Shown: positions 42,665 through 51,762 of the stretch, piece by piece
Layout of the letters: every line of letters begins with the position of its first letter
How positions within the stretch are numbered: the stretch's first letter is position 1
Assembly: GCF_042676145.1 (NCBI RefSeq)
Contig: NZ_JBHTJW010000002.1
Coordinates: 1-64,000, forward strand
DNA from: Methylophilus glucosoxydans
GTDB lineage: Bacteria; Pseudomonadota; Gammaproteobacteria; Burkholderiales; Methylophilaceae
DNA: 64,000 nt
Reading direction: 5' to 3'
Made by a program: the position numbers and the translations under genes
The notes under the pieces: model-generated
What the model saw: only the letters and a program-made list of their open reading frames with translations
The model's database searches: none
What the model was told of the DNA's origin: nothing

Positions 42665-44062
42665 TTACGACTCCCCTATTCGATTCATGATTGCTTGCGA
42701 CAATGCCGCCTGAAATGCTTTGCTGCGCTGATTTTCCAACTTTACCATGAGCATGGTTTCTGAGGGAATGGCGACGACTTCATAGACGCCTTCCATCGCG
42801 CGGATATCTTGCACCAGTTTGGCGGCCTGGGCGTCATTATACCCTGCTTGCAAATGGAACATTTTGGTTTTGACACTGGGCGGTGCCTGCATGCCGAGCG
42901 CGAGGCCAAACCAGATCAGCATGAGCACAGCGCAGAAGACAAACACGGTGCTGCTGCCATAGGTGTGCGAGAGCCAGCCACCGAGGGCGGCGCCTAAAAA
43001 CATGCCAAAAGACTGTGCGGTGTTGTGCACGCCCATGGCGGTACCTTTGGCGGCGACCGGCGCCATTTTTGAGATGAGTGACGGCAACGAGGCCTCAAGG
43101 ATATTAAACGCCACAAAATACGAGAACAGGGTGGTGACAATGCCCCAAAGGCTGTTGAGGCTGAACATGAAGGCGATTTGCGTGAACAGCATGAGGCCGA
43201 CGGCGCTGATAAACACTGGTTTAAGCTTGGCTTTTTTCTCGGCATAAATGATGGCGGGCACCATTAAGATGAATGAAATCAGCAGCACTGGTAAATAAAT
43301 TTTCCAGTGGGTATTTTCGTTCATGCCGGTGCTGTGCTTGATGGCAAACGGCACCACCATGAACATGGCCATTTGCGCCCCATGTAAGCAAAACGTGCCA
43401 AAGTTCAAGCGCAGCAGTTGCTTATCGCGTAATACCTCGCCGATTTTGGCGGGCACCGCTTGGGCGTCGGAGTGAAAGTGCGCATGCAAGGGCTCTGGCA
43501 CGGCAAACTTGACCACGCCGATGGCGAGAATGGCCAGCACGGCGGTGAGCCAGAAAATGCCTGGCACGCCTATCCATTGGTTGAGGATGGGGCCCGCAAC
43601 CAGTGACACGGCAAAGGTCACGCCTATGGTTGCGCCTATCATGGCCATGGCTTGGGTACGGTGCTCTTCGCGGGTGGAATCGGCCACCAGCGCAGTCACC
43701 ACGGCAGAAATGGCACCCGCACCCTGAATCGCCCGCCCGACAATGACCATGTAAATATCTTGCGCCATTGCGGCGCAGACACTGCCCAGCGCAAACATGA
43801 TCAAGCCCAGATAAATCAGTTTTTTACGGCCGAAACGGTCAGACGCCATGCCAAACGGCAACTGGAAAATGACTTGCATGAAGCCATAGGCGCCCAGGGC
43901 GAGACCAATCAGGGTATGGTTATTGCCGCCGCGCAGGGTTTCGGCATAAATGGCAAAAATAGGCAGAATTAAAAACATGCCCAACATACGTAGCCCGTAG
44001 ATGGAGGCCAATGCCGCAGTGGCACGGGTTTCCAGTTGGGTCATTTTTTCGGAGAACTGCAT
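42665..44062 (-). CDS. MFS transporter with C-terminal YAM domain (YajR-like)
   Basis: A 465-residue major-facilitator protein with 12 membrane segments. The inter-helix motif A reads FGMASDRFGRKKLIYLG near residue 75, and the antiporter-like motif C region is GPILNQWIG. The last 65 residues form a soluble ferredoxin-like domain (GVYEVVAIPSETMLMVKLE), which is the YAM domain of YajR. Substrate unknown; proton-coupled drug or metabolite export is usual for this group. It sits between ssb and uvrA, the common betaproteobacterial order. Confidence 0.85.
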   Translation of the reverse strand: MQFSEKMTQLETRATAALASIYGLRMLGMFLILPIFAIYAETLRGGNNHTLIGLALGAYGFMQVIFQLPFGMASDRFGRKKLIYLGLIMFALGSVCAAMAQDIYMVIVGRAIQGAGAISAVVTALVADSTREEHRTQAMAMIGATIGVTFAVSLVAGPILNQWIGVPGIFWLTAVLAILAIGVVKFAVPEPLHAHFHSDAQAVPAKIGEVLRDKQLLRLNFGTFCLHGAQMAMFMVVPFAIKHSTGMNENTHWKIYLPVLLISFILMVPAIIYAEKKAKLKPVFISAVGLMLFTQIAFMFSLNSLWGIVTTLFSYFVAFNILEASLPSLISKMAPVAAKGTAMGVHNTAQSFGMFLGAALGGWLSHTYGSSTVFVFCAVLMLIWFGLALGMQAPPSVKTKMFHLQAGYNDAQAAKLVQDIRAMEGVYEVVAIPSETMLMVKLENQRSKAFQAALSQAIMNRIGES

Positions 44063-44140
44063 GAATGCTTTAAGAAAACTTGGCTTAATTTCAAATAATT
44101 GCGTATATTATCAGGTTGGCTGTCTGTTCGTGAAAGTATC

Positions 44141-46981
44141 ATGGAATTTATCAAAATTCGCGGGGCGCGCACCCATAACCTCAAGAACATCAATCTGGAT
44201 ATTCCGCGCAACCAACTGGTTGTGGTCACCGGCCTGTCAGGCTCAGGAAAGTCTTCGCTTGCTTTTGATACCTTGTATGCAGAAGGACAGCGCCGCTACG
44301 TCGAAAGTTTATCTGCCTATGCCCGCCAGTTTTTGGCGCGCATGGACAAACCGGATGTGGACCTGATTGAAGGCTTGTCACCGGCCATCTCCATCGAGCA
44401 AAAATCGACCTCACACAACCCGCGTTCCACGGTCGGCACTGTCACTGAAATCCACGACTATCTGCGTTTGCTGTATGCACGTGCCGGGGACCCGGAATGC
44501 CCAGAGCATGGCATCAAGCTTGAGGCACAAACCGTGAGCCAGATGGTGGACAGTGTGCTCAAGTTGCCGGAAGACACCAAGCTGATGATTTTGGCGCCGG
44601 TCGTCTCTAACCGTAAAGGCGAGCAGCTGGATCTGTTTGATACGCTCAAGGCCCAAGGTTTTGTGCGCTTGCGCATTGATGGCAAGATCTACGAAATGGA
44701 TAGCCTGCCGCAGTTGGCAAAAACTACCAAGCACAGTGTAGACGTGGTCGTCGACCGCCTTAAAGTGCGCGAAGACATGAAGCAACGGATTGCTGAATCG
44801 TTTGAAACCGCATTGCGGCTGGCAGATGGCAAAGCGGTCGCGCTGGAGATGGATAGCGAAAAAGAACATCTGTTCTCTGCCAAGTTCTCTTGCCCTGTGT
44901 GTGACTACTCACTGGCCGAACTCGAGCCGCGTTTATTCAGCTTTAACAACCCGATGGGCGCTTGCCCAAAATGCGATGGCCTGGGTCAGGTCACGTTTTT
45001 TGATCCCAAGCGCGTGGTGGCTTTTCCGCATTTATCACTGGCTAGTGGCGCGATTAAAGGCTGGGACAAGCGCAACCAGTTTTACTTTCAGATGCTGGCC
45101 AGCCTGAGCCAGCATTATGACTTTGACCTGGAAGCGCCGTTTGAGACGCTGCCTGAAGAAACCCAGCAAATTCTGCTGTATGGTTCTGGCCGCGAGCAAA
45201 TCGCCTTTAAATACCTCAATGAGCGAGGCACCTTCTTTAGCAAGTCACATACCTTTGAAGGCATTATCAATAACCTGCAACGCCGTTATCGCGAGAGTGA
45301 CTCGACTGCGGTGCGCGATGAGCTGGCAAAATATATCAATGCGACTGCCTGCCCGGATTGTGGCGGCACGCGTTTGCGCAAAGAGGCACGCCACGTCAAG
45401 GTCGGCGACAGAAACATTCACCAGATCTGCGAAGTGCCGCTCAAACAGGCGCTGAATTTCTTTGAGACACTACAACTGAGCGGGCAAAAGCTGGCGATTG
45501 CCGACAAGATCGTCAAGGAGATCGAAAGCCGCCTCAAGTTTTTAACCAATGTCGGTCTGGACTACTTGTCGCTGTCGCGCTCGGCAGAAACCCTGTCTGG
45601 CGGCGAAGCGCAGCGTATCCGCCTGGCCTCGCAAATCGGCAGCGGCCTGACTGGCGTCATGTATGTGCTGGATGAGCCTTCCATCGGCTTGCACCAGCGC
45701 GACAATGACCGCCTGCTCGAAACCCTCAAGCGCCTGCGCGACATTGGCAATAGCGTGATTGTGGTCGAACATGACCAGGATGCCATTCAGTTGGCAGATT
45801 TTATTGTCGACATTGGCCCCGGCGCGGGCGAGCATGGCGGCAATATTGTGTCTTTTGGCACCCCGGCCCAGATTGAAGCCGACCCCAACTCATTGACCGG
45901 GCAATACATCAGCGGCAAAAAACAGATAACCTTCAAGCTGCCACGGACGCAGCCAGACCCCAAGCGCATGATCAAACTGAATGGCGCCAGCGGGAACAAC
46001 CTCAAAGACGTCAGTATTGAGATTCCGGTCGGTCTGCTGACTTGCGTCACGGGCGTCTCCGGCAGCGGCAAATCGACGCTGATCAACGACACGCTTTACC
46101 GCGTGGTCGCCGCGCACTTGTATGGCAGCAGCACCGAACCTGCCGCGCACCAAAGCATTGAAGGTCTGGAGTTTTTTGACAAGGTGGTCGATGTTGACCA
46201 AAGCCCGATTGGCCGCACACCGCGCTCCAACCCGGCGACGTATACCGGCTTGTTTACGCCAATCCGTGACTTGTTTGCCAGCGTGCCGGAAAGCCGCGCG
46301 CGCGGCTATGGTCCAGGCCGTTACTCATTTAACGTCAAGGGCGGCCGTTGCGAAGCCTGCCAGGGCGATGGCGTGATCCGTGTGGAAATGCACTTTTTGC
46401 CAGATGTGTATGTCCCTTGCGACGTCTGCAAAGGCCAGCGCTATAACCGCGAAACGCTGGAAATCCAGTTCAAGGGCAAAAACATCCACGAAGTGCTGGC
46501 CATGACGGTGGAACAAGCGCACCAGTTCTTTAATGCGCAGCCGGTGATTGAACGCAAACTGAAAACCTTGCTGGACGTGGGCCTGGGCTATATCACGCTG
46601 GGGCAATCGGCCACCACACTGTCTGGCGGTGAAGCACAACGGGTCAAACTGGCACTGGAACTCAGCAAACGCGATACCGGCCGTACGCTGTATATCCTCG
46701 ATGAACCCACCACCGGTTTGCACTTTGCGGATATCCAGTTATTGCTGGACGTGATTCACCGTTTGCGTGACGCGGGCAATACCGTGGTCATCATCGAACA
46801 TAATCTGGACGTGATCAAAACCGCCGACTGGCTGATCGACATGGGCCCCGAAGGCGGCGATGGCGGAGGCGTGGTGGTCGGTGTCGGTACGCCGGAAACG
46901 CTGGCAGACAACAGCGCCAGCTACACGGGCCGTTACCTTATTCCGCTGTTAAAACAGCTCAACCAAAAGGCGAACGCATAG
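44141..46981 (+). CDS. uvrA: Excinuclease ABC subunit A
   Basis: Damage-recognition ATPase of nucleotide excision repair, 946 residues. It has two ABC modules: Walker A GLSGSGKSSL near the N-terminus and GVSGSGKSTL near residue 640, signatures LSGGEAQR twice, and Walker B with DEPSIGLH and DEPTTGLH. Zinc-binding cysteines are in CPVC...CPKC and CEACQGDG...CDVC. The ATG at 44141 begins the conserved MEFIKIRGARTHNL; the frame is open further upstream but is not conserved. Divergent from the MFS-ssb pair; an AT-rich promoter with TATATT near 44105 is likely. Confidence 0.97.
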   Translation: MEFIKIRGARTHNLKNINLDIPRNQLVVVTGLSGSGKSSLAFDTLYAEGQRRYVESLSAYARQFLARMDKPDVDLIEGLSPAISIEQKSTSHNPRSTVGTVTEIHDYLRLLYARAGDPECPEHGIKLEAQTVSQMVDSVLKLPEDTKLMILAPVVSNRKGEQLDLFDTLKAQGFVRLRIDGKIYEMDSLPQLAKTTKHSVDVVVDRLKVREDMKQRIAESFETALRLADGKAVALEMDSEKEHLFSAKFSCPVCDYSLAELEPRLFSFNNPMGACPKCDGLGQVTFFDPKRVVAFPHLSLASGAIKGWDKRNQFYFQMLASLSQHYDFDLEAPFETLPEETQQILLYGSGREQIAFKYLNERGTFFSKSHTFEGIINNLQRRYRESDSTAVRDELAKYINATACPDCGGTRLRKEARHVKVGDRNIHQICEVPLKQALNFFETLQLSGQKLAIADKIVKEIESRLKFLTNVGLDYLSLSRSAETLSGGEAQRIRLASQIGSGLTGVMYVLDEPSIGLHQRDNDRLLETLKRLRDIGNSVIVVEHDQDAIQLADFIVDIGPGAGEHGGNIVSFGTPAQIEADPNSLTGQYISGKKQITFKLPRTQPDPKRMIKLNGASGNNLKDVSIEIPVGLLTCVTGVSGSGKSTLINDTLYRVVAAHLYGSSTEPAAHQSIEGLEFFDKVVDVDQSPIGRTPRSNPATYTGLFTPIRDLFASVPESRARGYGPGRYSFNVKGGRCEACQGDGVIRVEMHFLPDVYVPCDVCKGQRYNRETLEIQFKGKNIHEVLAMTVEQAHQFFNAQPVIERKLKTLLDVGLGYITLGQSATTLSGGEAQRVKLALELSKRDTGRTLYILDEPTTGLHFADIQLLLDVIHRLRDAGNTVVIIEHNLDVIKTADWLIDMGPEGGDGGGVVVGVGTPETLADNSASYTGRYLIPLLKQLNQKANA

Positions 46982-47019
46982 GTTTACCCCGTCAGCATTT
47001 TTCTTTAGCGATAAAATTC

Positions 47020-47108
47020 AATCCGGAGTGTAAATTCCGGATTACGCCACAGGGTTTCCGCCCTGTGCTTGTGTGCGCAGCAAAAAATACGGCCAGTTAC
47101 CTGGCCGT
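47020..47108. repeat. Three consecutive perfect hairpins after uvrA
   Basis: AATCCGGA and TCCGGATT (47020-47043), CACAGGG and CCCTGTG (47048-47067), and ACGGCCAG and CTGGCCGT (47089-47108) are each perfect stems in an 89-base run. The last two could act as terminators for uvrA, but no T run follows. The rest of the 46982-47278 spacer shows nothing recognisable. Confidence 0.5.
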
Positions 47109-47278
47109 TACCTCACACCCTTGTAAAACATCTCGCTGTCAAAGGCTAAGGTCAACATGCAACCTGCCTGACGGTGCATCTGCATACACCGCCGATGGAA
47201 ATGATGTATCAAATCCATTGATAGCAAACATTGTATGCAGGCATGTTTCACGTTCATGCCTAAATCAGGCCCGTAAAA

Positions 47279-47965
47279 TCAGGGTATTTTGACCAATCGC
47301 ATGCGCGCCTGAATGGTGGCGGTGTGGCGATTTAAATAGCGGGTACTGCGGTGCAGATCATAAAAACGAGGGTTAGGAATCATGGCCGCCAAGCGCGCCG
47401 CTTGGGCGGGTGCCAGACTGGCGGCCGAAGCGTGAAAGTAATGCTTGGCCGCCGCTTGGGCACCGAACACGCCCTCGCCCCACTCAATCACGTTCAGGTA
47501 GATTTCCAGAATCCGGCGCTTGGTCATGAGCTTTTCCAGCATAAAGGTAATCACCGCTTCTTGTGCTTTACGCCAGGGCGTGCGATGCCCGGATAAAAAC
47601 AAATTCTTGGCCAGTTGCTGACTGATGGTGGAGCCGCCAGCGACGATTTTGCCCTTCTTTAGGTTTTTCTCAAAGGCGGTTTCGATCCCGGCCCAGTCAA
47701 AGCCTTCATGGTCAACAAACTTGCTGTCTTCCGCTGCAATCACTGCGCGTTTTAAATGGTTGCTGATCTTGGCGTAAGGCACCCACTGCTGCTGTATGGT
47801 GGCTTCGGGATGGCTTTCTTGCATCACTTCCAGCCGCGCCTGCATGAAGGCAGTGGCGTCCGGATTGTGATCTACCCACCACAAAATATGGCCGAGTATC
47901 CAGACCTGATACAACAGTACCCAGAGCAAAAACAGGACGAAAAACAGCTTGATGCTTTGTTTCAT
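47279..47965 (-). CDS. mtgA: Monofunctional peptidoglycan glycosyltransferase
   Basis: GT51 transglycosylase that polymerises lipid II, anchored by one N-terminal membrane helix (residues 7-28). Motifs are AAEDSKFVDHEGFDW (catalytic Glu), GGSTISQQLAKNLFL, KAQEAVITFMLEKLMTKRRILEIYLN (Glu-rich motif in first part) and AARLAAMIPNP. The 228-residue length is typical. Last gene of the rhodanese-aroE-mtgA group, 14 bp after aroE. Confidence 0.95.
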   Translation of the reverse strand: MKQSIKLFFVLFLLWVLLYQVWILGHILWWVDHNPDATAFMQARLEVMQESHPEATIQQQWVPYAKISNHLKRAVIAAEDSKFVDHEGFDWAGIETAFEKNLKKGKIVAGGSTISQQLAKNLFLSGHRTPWRKAQEAVITFMLEKLMTKRRILEIYLNVIEWGEGVFGAQAAAKHYFHASAASLAPAQAARLAAMIPNPRFYDLHRSTRYLNRHTATIQARMRLVKIP

Positions 47966-47979
47966 GACAGAAATGAAGA

Positions 47980-48798
47980 TTAGCGGAATGTCTGAATCAC
48001 TGGGGCCGTGTCAGGACGCAATCCATGCCAGATAAAAAACGCTTCCGCCGCCTGCTCGATGAGCATACCCAAACCATCTGCCACCTGTGCGCCTGCGGTG
48101 CGCGCCTGCTGCATAAACGGCGTCTCCCGGCCGTACATCATGTCGTAAGCCAGGGTATGCGTGCCAAAGACATGCGATGAAAACTGTAATGGCGTTTCAG
48201 TCAATCCTGCAGAAGTGGCATTAATGACCACATCATAGGTCTCGGTAAGTGCTGCAAACGTGGTCACAGCCAGCGAGACGCCACATTGCCCCCCCGCGTC
48301 CGCAAACTTATCCAGCATGGCTTGCGCCTTGTCCTGTGTGCGGTTAGCAATGGTCAATTGCGCCGGGCCTTGTGCAATCAACGGCAGCATCACACCTTGC
48401 GCAGCGCCGCCTGCGCCCAGCAACAAGATTTTTTTTGCGGCCAGGGCCGTCTGGTGATGTTTGAGAATGTCATTGACCAGCCCACAGCCATCAGTATTGT
48501 CGCCCTGAATTTGCGTTTGGCCAAAACTGAGGGTGTTCACTGCCCCAGCCGCCTGCGCGCGTTCAGATAAAGTCTGGCTTAAGTCATAGGCTTCAAATTT
48601 GAATGGCACCGTGACATTTGCACCCACATACCCTTGCTGCTGCAATTGCTGCACCGTGGACGCAAAGCCATCCAGAGGTGCCAACACCTTTTCGTAAACA
48701 ATCGTCTTGCCAAATTGCAGCGCAAATGCCTGGTGAATCAACGGCGATTTGCTATGTGCTATCGGGTGGCCAATGACTGCGTATTTTTCAACCGACAT
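47980..48798 (-). CDS. aroE: Shikimate 5-dehydrogenase
   Basis: NADP-dependent reduction of 3-dehydroshikimate in aromatic amino acid synthesis. GHPIAHSKSPLIHQAFA with the shikimate-binding Ser pair is at the N-terminus, NVTVPFK holds the catalytic Lys, NTDGCG follows, and LLLGAGGAAQGVMLPL is the nucleotide-binding loop, then ANRTQDKA for NADP. Length of 272 is normal. It lies 11 bp after the rhodanese gene. Confidence 0.96.
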   Translation of the reverse strand: MSVEKYAVIGHPIAHSKSPLIHQAFALQFGKTIVYEKVLAPLDGFASTVQQLQQQGYVGANVTVPFKFEAYDLSQTLSERAQAAGAVNTLSFGQTQIQGDNTDGCGLVNDILKHHQTALAAKKILLLGAGGAAQGVMLPLIAQGPAQLTIANRTQDKAQAMLDKFADAGGQCGVSLAVTTFAALTETYDVVINATSAGLTETPLQFSSHVFGTHTLAYDMMYGRETPFMQQARTAGAQVADGLGMLIEQAAEAFFIWHGLRPDTAPVIQTFR

Positions 48799-48809
48799 AG
48801 CAAGATCAC

Positions 48810-49328
48810 CTAGTTGGACCAGGGCAAGCCTGCATGTTTCCAGCCATTGATCAGGGTTCTTTGCTTGGCCTCATTCGCTTCGCCTTCAAAGCCTTCGAGC
48901 ATGTTATAGGCATTGGCATATCCAAGTTTTTGTGCCAGTAATGCGGCATTATGGCTGCGGCCACCCGTGCGGCACATAAATACGACGGTGCGCGCAGGAT
49001 CAACCAGCGCCTGTAGCTGATCGGCAAACTCAGGATTGGCAATCATGCCTGGATAAAACGCCCATTCCAGATGGGCCGCCATCGGCACGCGCCCAACCAA
49101 CTCCAACTCGGCACGTGAGCGCACATCCACCAACACCGCATTTTGATCTTGGCTAATCAGCGCATACGCCTCCTGGGGCGTCATCGCGCCGGCATACGGC
49201 AAACCATTTTGCTGAGCACGCTGAACGGCTTGTTGCAAGATTTTCTCAACACTTTCCAAAGGACACCTTCGTTCTTTTAATAAGCTAGTCAAACCGCGAG
49301 TATACCTGTGAAAGTCACGCAAGCGCAT
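48810..49328 (-). CDS. Rhodanese-domain protein
   Basis: A single rhodanese domain of about 120 residues with DVRSRAELELVGRVPMAAHLEW and the active-site loop FMCRTGGRS carrying the persulfide-forming Cys. Such proteins transfer sulfur from a donor to thiols or cyanide; the acceptor is unknown. The start is uncertain: ATG at 49328 has no ribosome site, while a TTG at 49259 has AAGG in good position and begins just before the conserved ESVEKIL. It heads the aroE-mtgA group and is divergent from glnA. Confidence 0.85.
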   Translation of the reverse strand: MRLRDFHRYTRGLTSLLKERRCPLESVEKILQQAVQRAQQNGLPYAGAMTPQEAYALISQDQNAVLVDVRSRAELELVGRVPMAAHLEWAFYPGMIANPEFADQLQALVDPARTVVFMCRTGGRSHNAALLAQKLGYANAYNMLEGFEGEANEAKQRTLINGWKHAGLPWSN

Positions 49329-49330
49329 GG

Positions 49331-49347
49331 AGCACCATTTTTGTGCT
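49331..49347. promoter_or_regulatory. NtrC binding site 1 upstream of glnA
   Basis: AGCACCATTTTTGTGCT approximates the NtrC consensus GCACC-N5-GGTGC with one mismatch, centred about 106 bp before the -24 element. Confidence 0.7.
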
Positions 49348-49361
49348 CAATTTGTTGTTTA

Positions 49362-49376
49362 GCACCTTTTTGGTGC
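49362..49376. promoter_or_regulatory. NtrC binding site 2 upstream of glnA
   Basis: GCACCTTTTTGGTGC is a perfect NtrC palindrome, 30 bp from site 1 (about three helical turns), as in a classical enhancer. Confidence 0.85.
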
Positions 49377-49437
49377 GCATTGATTTTGCTTTTTTATGTC
49401 AGATATCTCATATCCATGCAAAATGCCTGTTTTTGGG

Positions 49438-49453
49438 TGGCATGCTTCCTGCT
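49438..49453 (+). promoter_or_regulatory. Sigma-54 promoter of glnA
   Basis: TGGCATGCTTCCTGCT has correct GG-to-GC spacing. Start would be near 49464, leaving a leader of about 160 bases before glnA. With the two NtrC sites it forms a standard nitrogen-regulated promoter. Confidence 0.8.
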
Positions 49454-49625
49454 ACTATTACATCCTAAGATTCAATGGAATTCGTAAACCAAAAATTCCA
49501 CATATCTATTTGTTTTGCTAGTTTGTGTTTTTATATTTGCTCACGTTCCGGGACATCCGCAACATGTCCCTTTTTTGCGTGCGCAAGTTGAATCATTTTA
49601 GATCTTGATCACTGAGGAGAATGTA

Positions 49626-51035
49626 ATGTCCGTTGCAAACGTAATGAAACTGGTTGCGGAAAACGACATCAAATTTGTTGATTTCCGTTTTACCGACACC
49701 AGAGGTAAAGAGCAGCACGTGACCGTGCCAGTGTCTGCCTTCGACGAAGATAAATTTACCGAAGGTCACGCCTTTGATGGTTCTTCCATTGCTGGCTGGA
49801 AAGGCATTCAAGCCTCTGACATGCAATTGATGCCTGATGCAAGCACCGCATTCATCGATCCATTTTTTGACGAACCAACCCTGGTTCTGACCTGTGACGT
49901 GGTAGACCCTACCGATGGCAAAGGCTATGACCGTGACCCACGTAGCCTGGCTAAGCGCGCAGAGGCTTATCTGAAATCCAGCGGCCTGGGCGACACTGCT
50001 TACTTTGGTCCAGAGCCAGAGTTCTTCATTTTTGACAGCGTACAATGGGATGCCACCATGGGTGGTAGCTTTGTGAAAATCAACTCCGAAGAGGCCGCTT
50101 GGTCCTCAGGTGAAAAATTCGAGGGCGGCAACACTGGCCACCGTCCAGGCGTTAAAGGCGGCTACTTCCCAGTGCCTCCTGTCGATTCATTGCATGACAT
50201 CCGCTCTGCCATGGTCATGACCTTAGAAGAACTGGGCGTGCCTGTTGAAGTGCACCACCACGAAGTGGCAACAGCCGGTCAATGTGAAATCGGTACTAAG
50301 TTTGCGACCTTGGTACAACGTGCTGACTGGACACAAATCCTGAAATACGTAGTGACTAACACAGCCCATGCTTATGGTAAAACAGCCACATTTATGCCAA
50401 AACCAATGTTTGGCGATAACGGCTCTGGTATGCACGTTCACCAATCCGTTTGGAAAGATGGTAAAAACCTGTTTGCAGGCAATGGTTATGCTGGCCTGAG
50501 CGATTTCGCTCTGTACTACATCGGCGGCATCATCAAGCATGCGCGCGCACTGAATGCGATTACCAACCCAGGTACTAACTCCTACAAGCGCTTGGTACCG
50601 CATTACGAAGCACCAGTCAAACTGGCTTACTCCGCTAAAAACCGTTCTGCTGCGATTCGTATTCCGTTCGTGCATTCTGATAAAGCCCGTCGTGTTGAAG
50701 CTCGCTTCCCAGACCCGATTGCTAACCCATACTTGGCTTTCTCAGCCCTGTTGATGGCTGGTCTGGATGGCGTTCAGAACAAGATTCACCCAGGTGAACC
50801 AGCGACTAAAGACTTGTACCATCTGCCACCAGAAGAAGATGCATTGATCCCAACGGTATGTTCATCTCTGGAACAAGCATTGGAGTATCTGGATAAAGAC
50901 CGCGAGTTCTTAACACGCGGCGGCGTTTTCTCAGACGACTGGATTGATGCATACATTGCATTGAAAATGGAAGAAGTCACTAAACTGCGCCAAACACCAC
51001 ACCCAGTGGAATTTGGTCTGTACTACTCCTGCTAA
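49626..51035 (+). CDS. glnA: Glutamine synthetase, type I
   Basis: Ammonia assimilation enzyme of 469 residues forming a dodecamer. GSSIAGWKGIQASDM, the PEPEFFIFD metal site, HHHEVATAGQCEIG, GSGMHVHQS, AIRIPFVHSDKARRVEARF, and the LYHLPPEE tyrosine for adenylylation are all present. The ATG at 49626 has GAGGAG. Controlled by the NtrC enhancer and sigma-54 promoter upstream; the NtrBC genes follow 700 bp downstream. Confidence 0.98.
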   Translation: MSVANVMKLVAENDIKFVDFRFTDTRGKEQHVTVPVSAFDEDKFTEGHAFDGSSIAGWKGIQASDMQLMPDASTAFIDPFFDEPTLVLTCDVVDPTDGKGYDRDPRSLAKRAEAYLKSSGLGDTAYFGPEPEFFIFDSVQWDATMGGSFVKINSEEAAWSSGEKFEGGNTGHRPGVKGGYFPVPPVDSLHDIRSAMVMTLEELGVPVEVHHHEVATAGQCEIGTKFATLVQRADWTQILKYVVTNTAHAYGKTATFMPKPMFGDNGSGMHVHQSVWKDGKNLFAGNGYAGLSDFALYYIGGIIKHARALNAITNPGTNSYKRLVPHYEAPVKLAYSAKNRSAAIRIPFVHSDKARRVEARFPDPIANPYLAFSALLMAGLDGVQNKIHPGEPATKDLYHLPPEEDALIPTVCSSLEQALEYLDKDREFLTRGGVFSDDWIDAYIALKMEEVTKLRQTPHPVEFGLYYSC

Positions 51036-51052
51036 TCACAAGAGCACGCACT

Positions 51053-51087
51053 AAAACAGGGCAGCCCAGGCTGCCCTGTTTTTTTAT
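51053..51087. terminator. Terminator after glnA
   Basis: AACAGGGCAGCC-CA-GGCTGCCCTGTT hairpin followed by a T run. Confidence 0.92.
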
Positions 51088-51161
51088 GTGCGCGCTGTTC
51101 CGTCAACGTTTTTAGGCGAGCAGACGTTGATACCCTCAACGATCTACTCTAAACTATTGCC

Positions 51162-51653
51162 ATGAAAAGACTTTTTTACATTTGCACCTTCGCGCTCATG
51201 TGCAACCAAAGCTGGGCAGATATTTACAAATATACCGACAGTAACGGCGTCACCACCTATACCAATATCAAACCCGAAGGCAAAAGCAAGGCAGAGCTCA
51301 TTATTAGTGGGCCCAGAACCGCAGAGCCTCCACCCCCTGCCAGGGAGAAAAAAGCCAATGTCAGAACACCCTCTCCGGCCGATTTTCCCAAAGTCGATAA
51401 TCAGACACAAAATCAACGCGACCAAAAGCGGCGAGAGCTATTAATGAACGAGCTTTCTCAAGAAAAACAAGCACTTGAGAATGCTCGCCTGTTATATGAA
51501 GAAGCCCAGAACACGCCAGAAGTCTACAGAGGCGCGAATGGCAAAACGTTTAGAAACGTCGCCAAATATGAGGAAAAGCTGCGCGTCATTGAGGCCGAAA
51601 TTCAGGCGCATGAGCGTAATATCGAGCTGTTAAATAAAGAGCTCAATCTTTAA
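51162..51653 (+). CDS. Secreted DUF4124 coiled-coil protein
   Basis: A 163-residue exported protein. After a signal peptide (cut after SWA) the DUF4124 domain covers about residues 20-45, with DIYKYTDSNGVTTYTN as its diagnostic strand pair. A Pro-rich linker (EPPPPAREKK) leads to a predicted coiled coil with many Glu, Lys and Gln from about residue 82. Periplasmic, function unknown. It is frequently found beside ntrB in related genomes as far as I recall. Confidence 0.8.
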   Translation: MKRLFYICTFALMCNQSWADIYKYTDSNGVTTYTNIKPEGKSKAELIISGPRTAEPPPPAREKKANVRTPSPADFPKVDNQTQNQRDQKRRELLMNELSQEKQALENARLLYEEAQNTPEVYRGANGKTFRNVAKYEEKLRVIEAEIQAHERNIELLNKELNL

Positions 51654-51654
51654 A

Positions 51655-51667
51655 TGCACCATTTTGG
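51655..51667. promoter_or_regulatory. Possible NtrC half-site upstream of glnL
   Basis: TGCACCATTTTGG keeps the left NtrC arm and the inner TGG of the right arm. It lies about 40 bp before a sigma-54-like element, which is closer than a usual enhancer; it could be a repression or autoregulation site. Confidence 0.4.
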
Positions 51668-51704
51668 GAGTTTTCTCAATCATTTTTGCGTTGTGCACAA
51701 GAAT

Positions 51705-51720
51705 TGGCTTGGGTTTTGCT
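51705..51720 (+). promoter_or_regulatory. Sigma-54-like promoter of glnL
   Basis: TGGCTTGGGTTTTGCT has the -24 GG and -12 GC doublets 12 bases apart and a full TTGCT -12 element, though the -24 lacks CAC. Start would be near 51731, 32 bases before the glnL ATG. Confidence 0.5.
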
Positions 51721-51762
51721 TTAAAACAGGGCGTGATTCACTCTTTTTAACAAGCTCAGGAC

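Noticed and set aside
44063..44140. LexA (SOS) box in front of uvrA or the MFS-ssb pair
   Set aside because: CTGT at about 44121 is present but no ACAG follows at the right distance.
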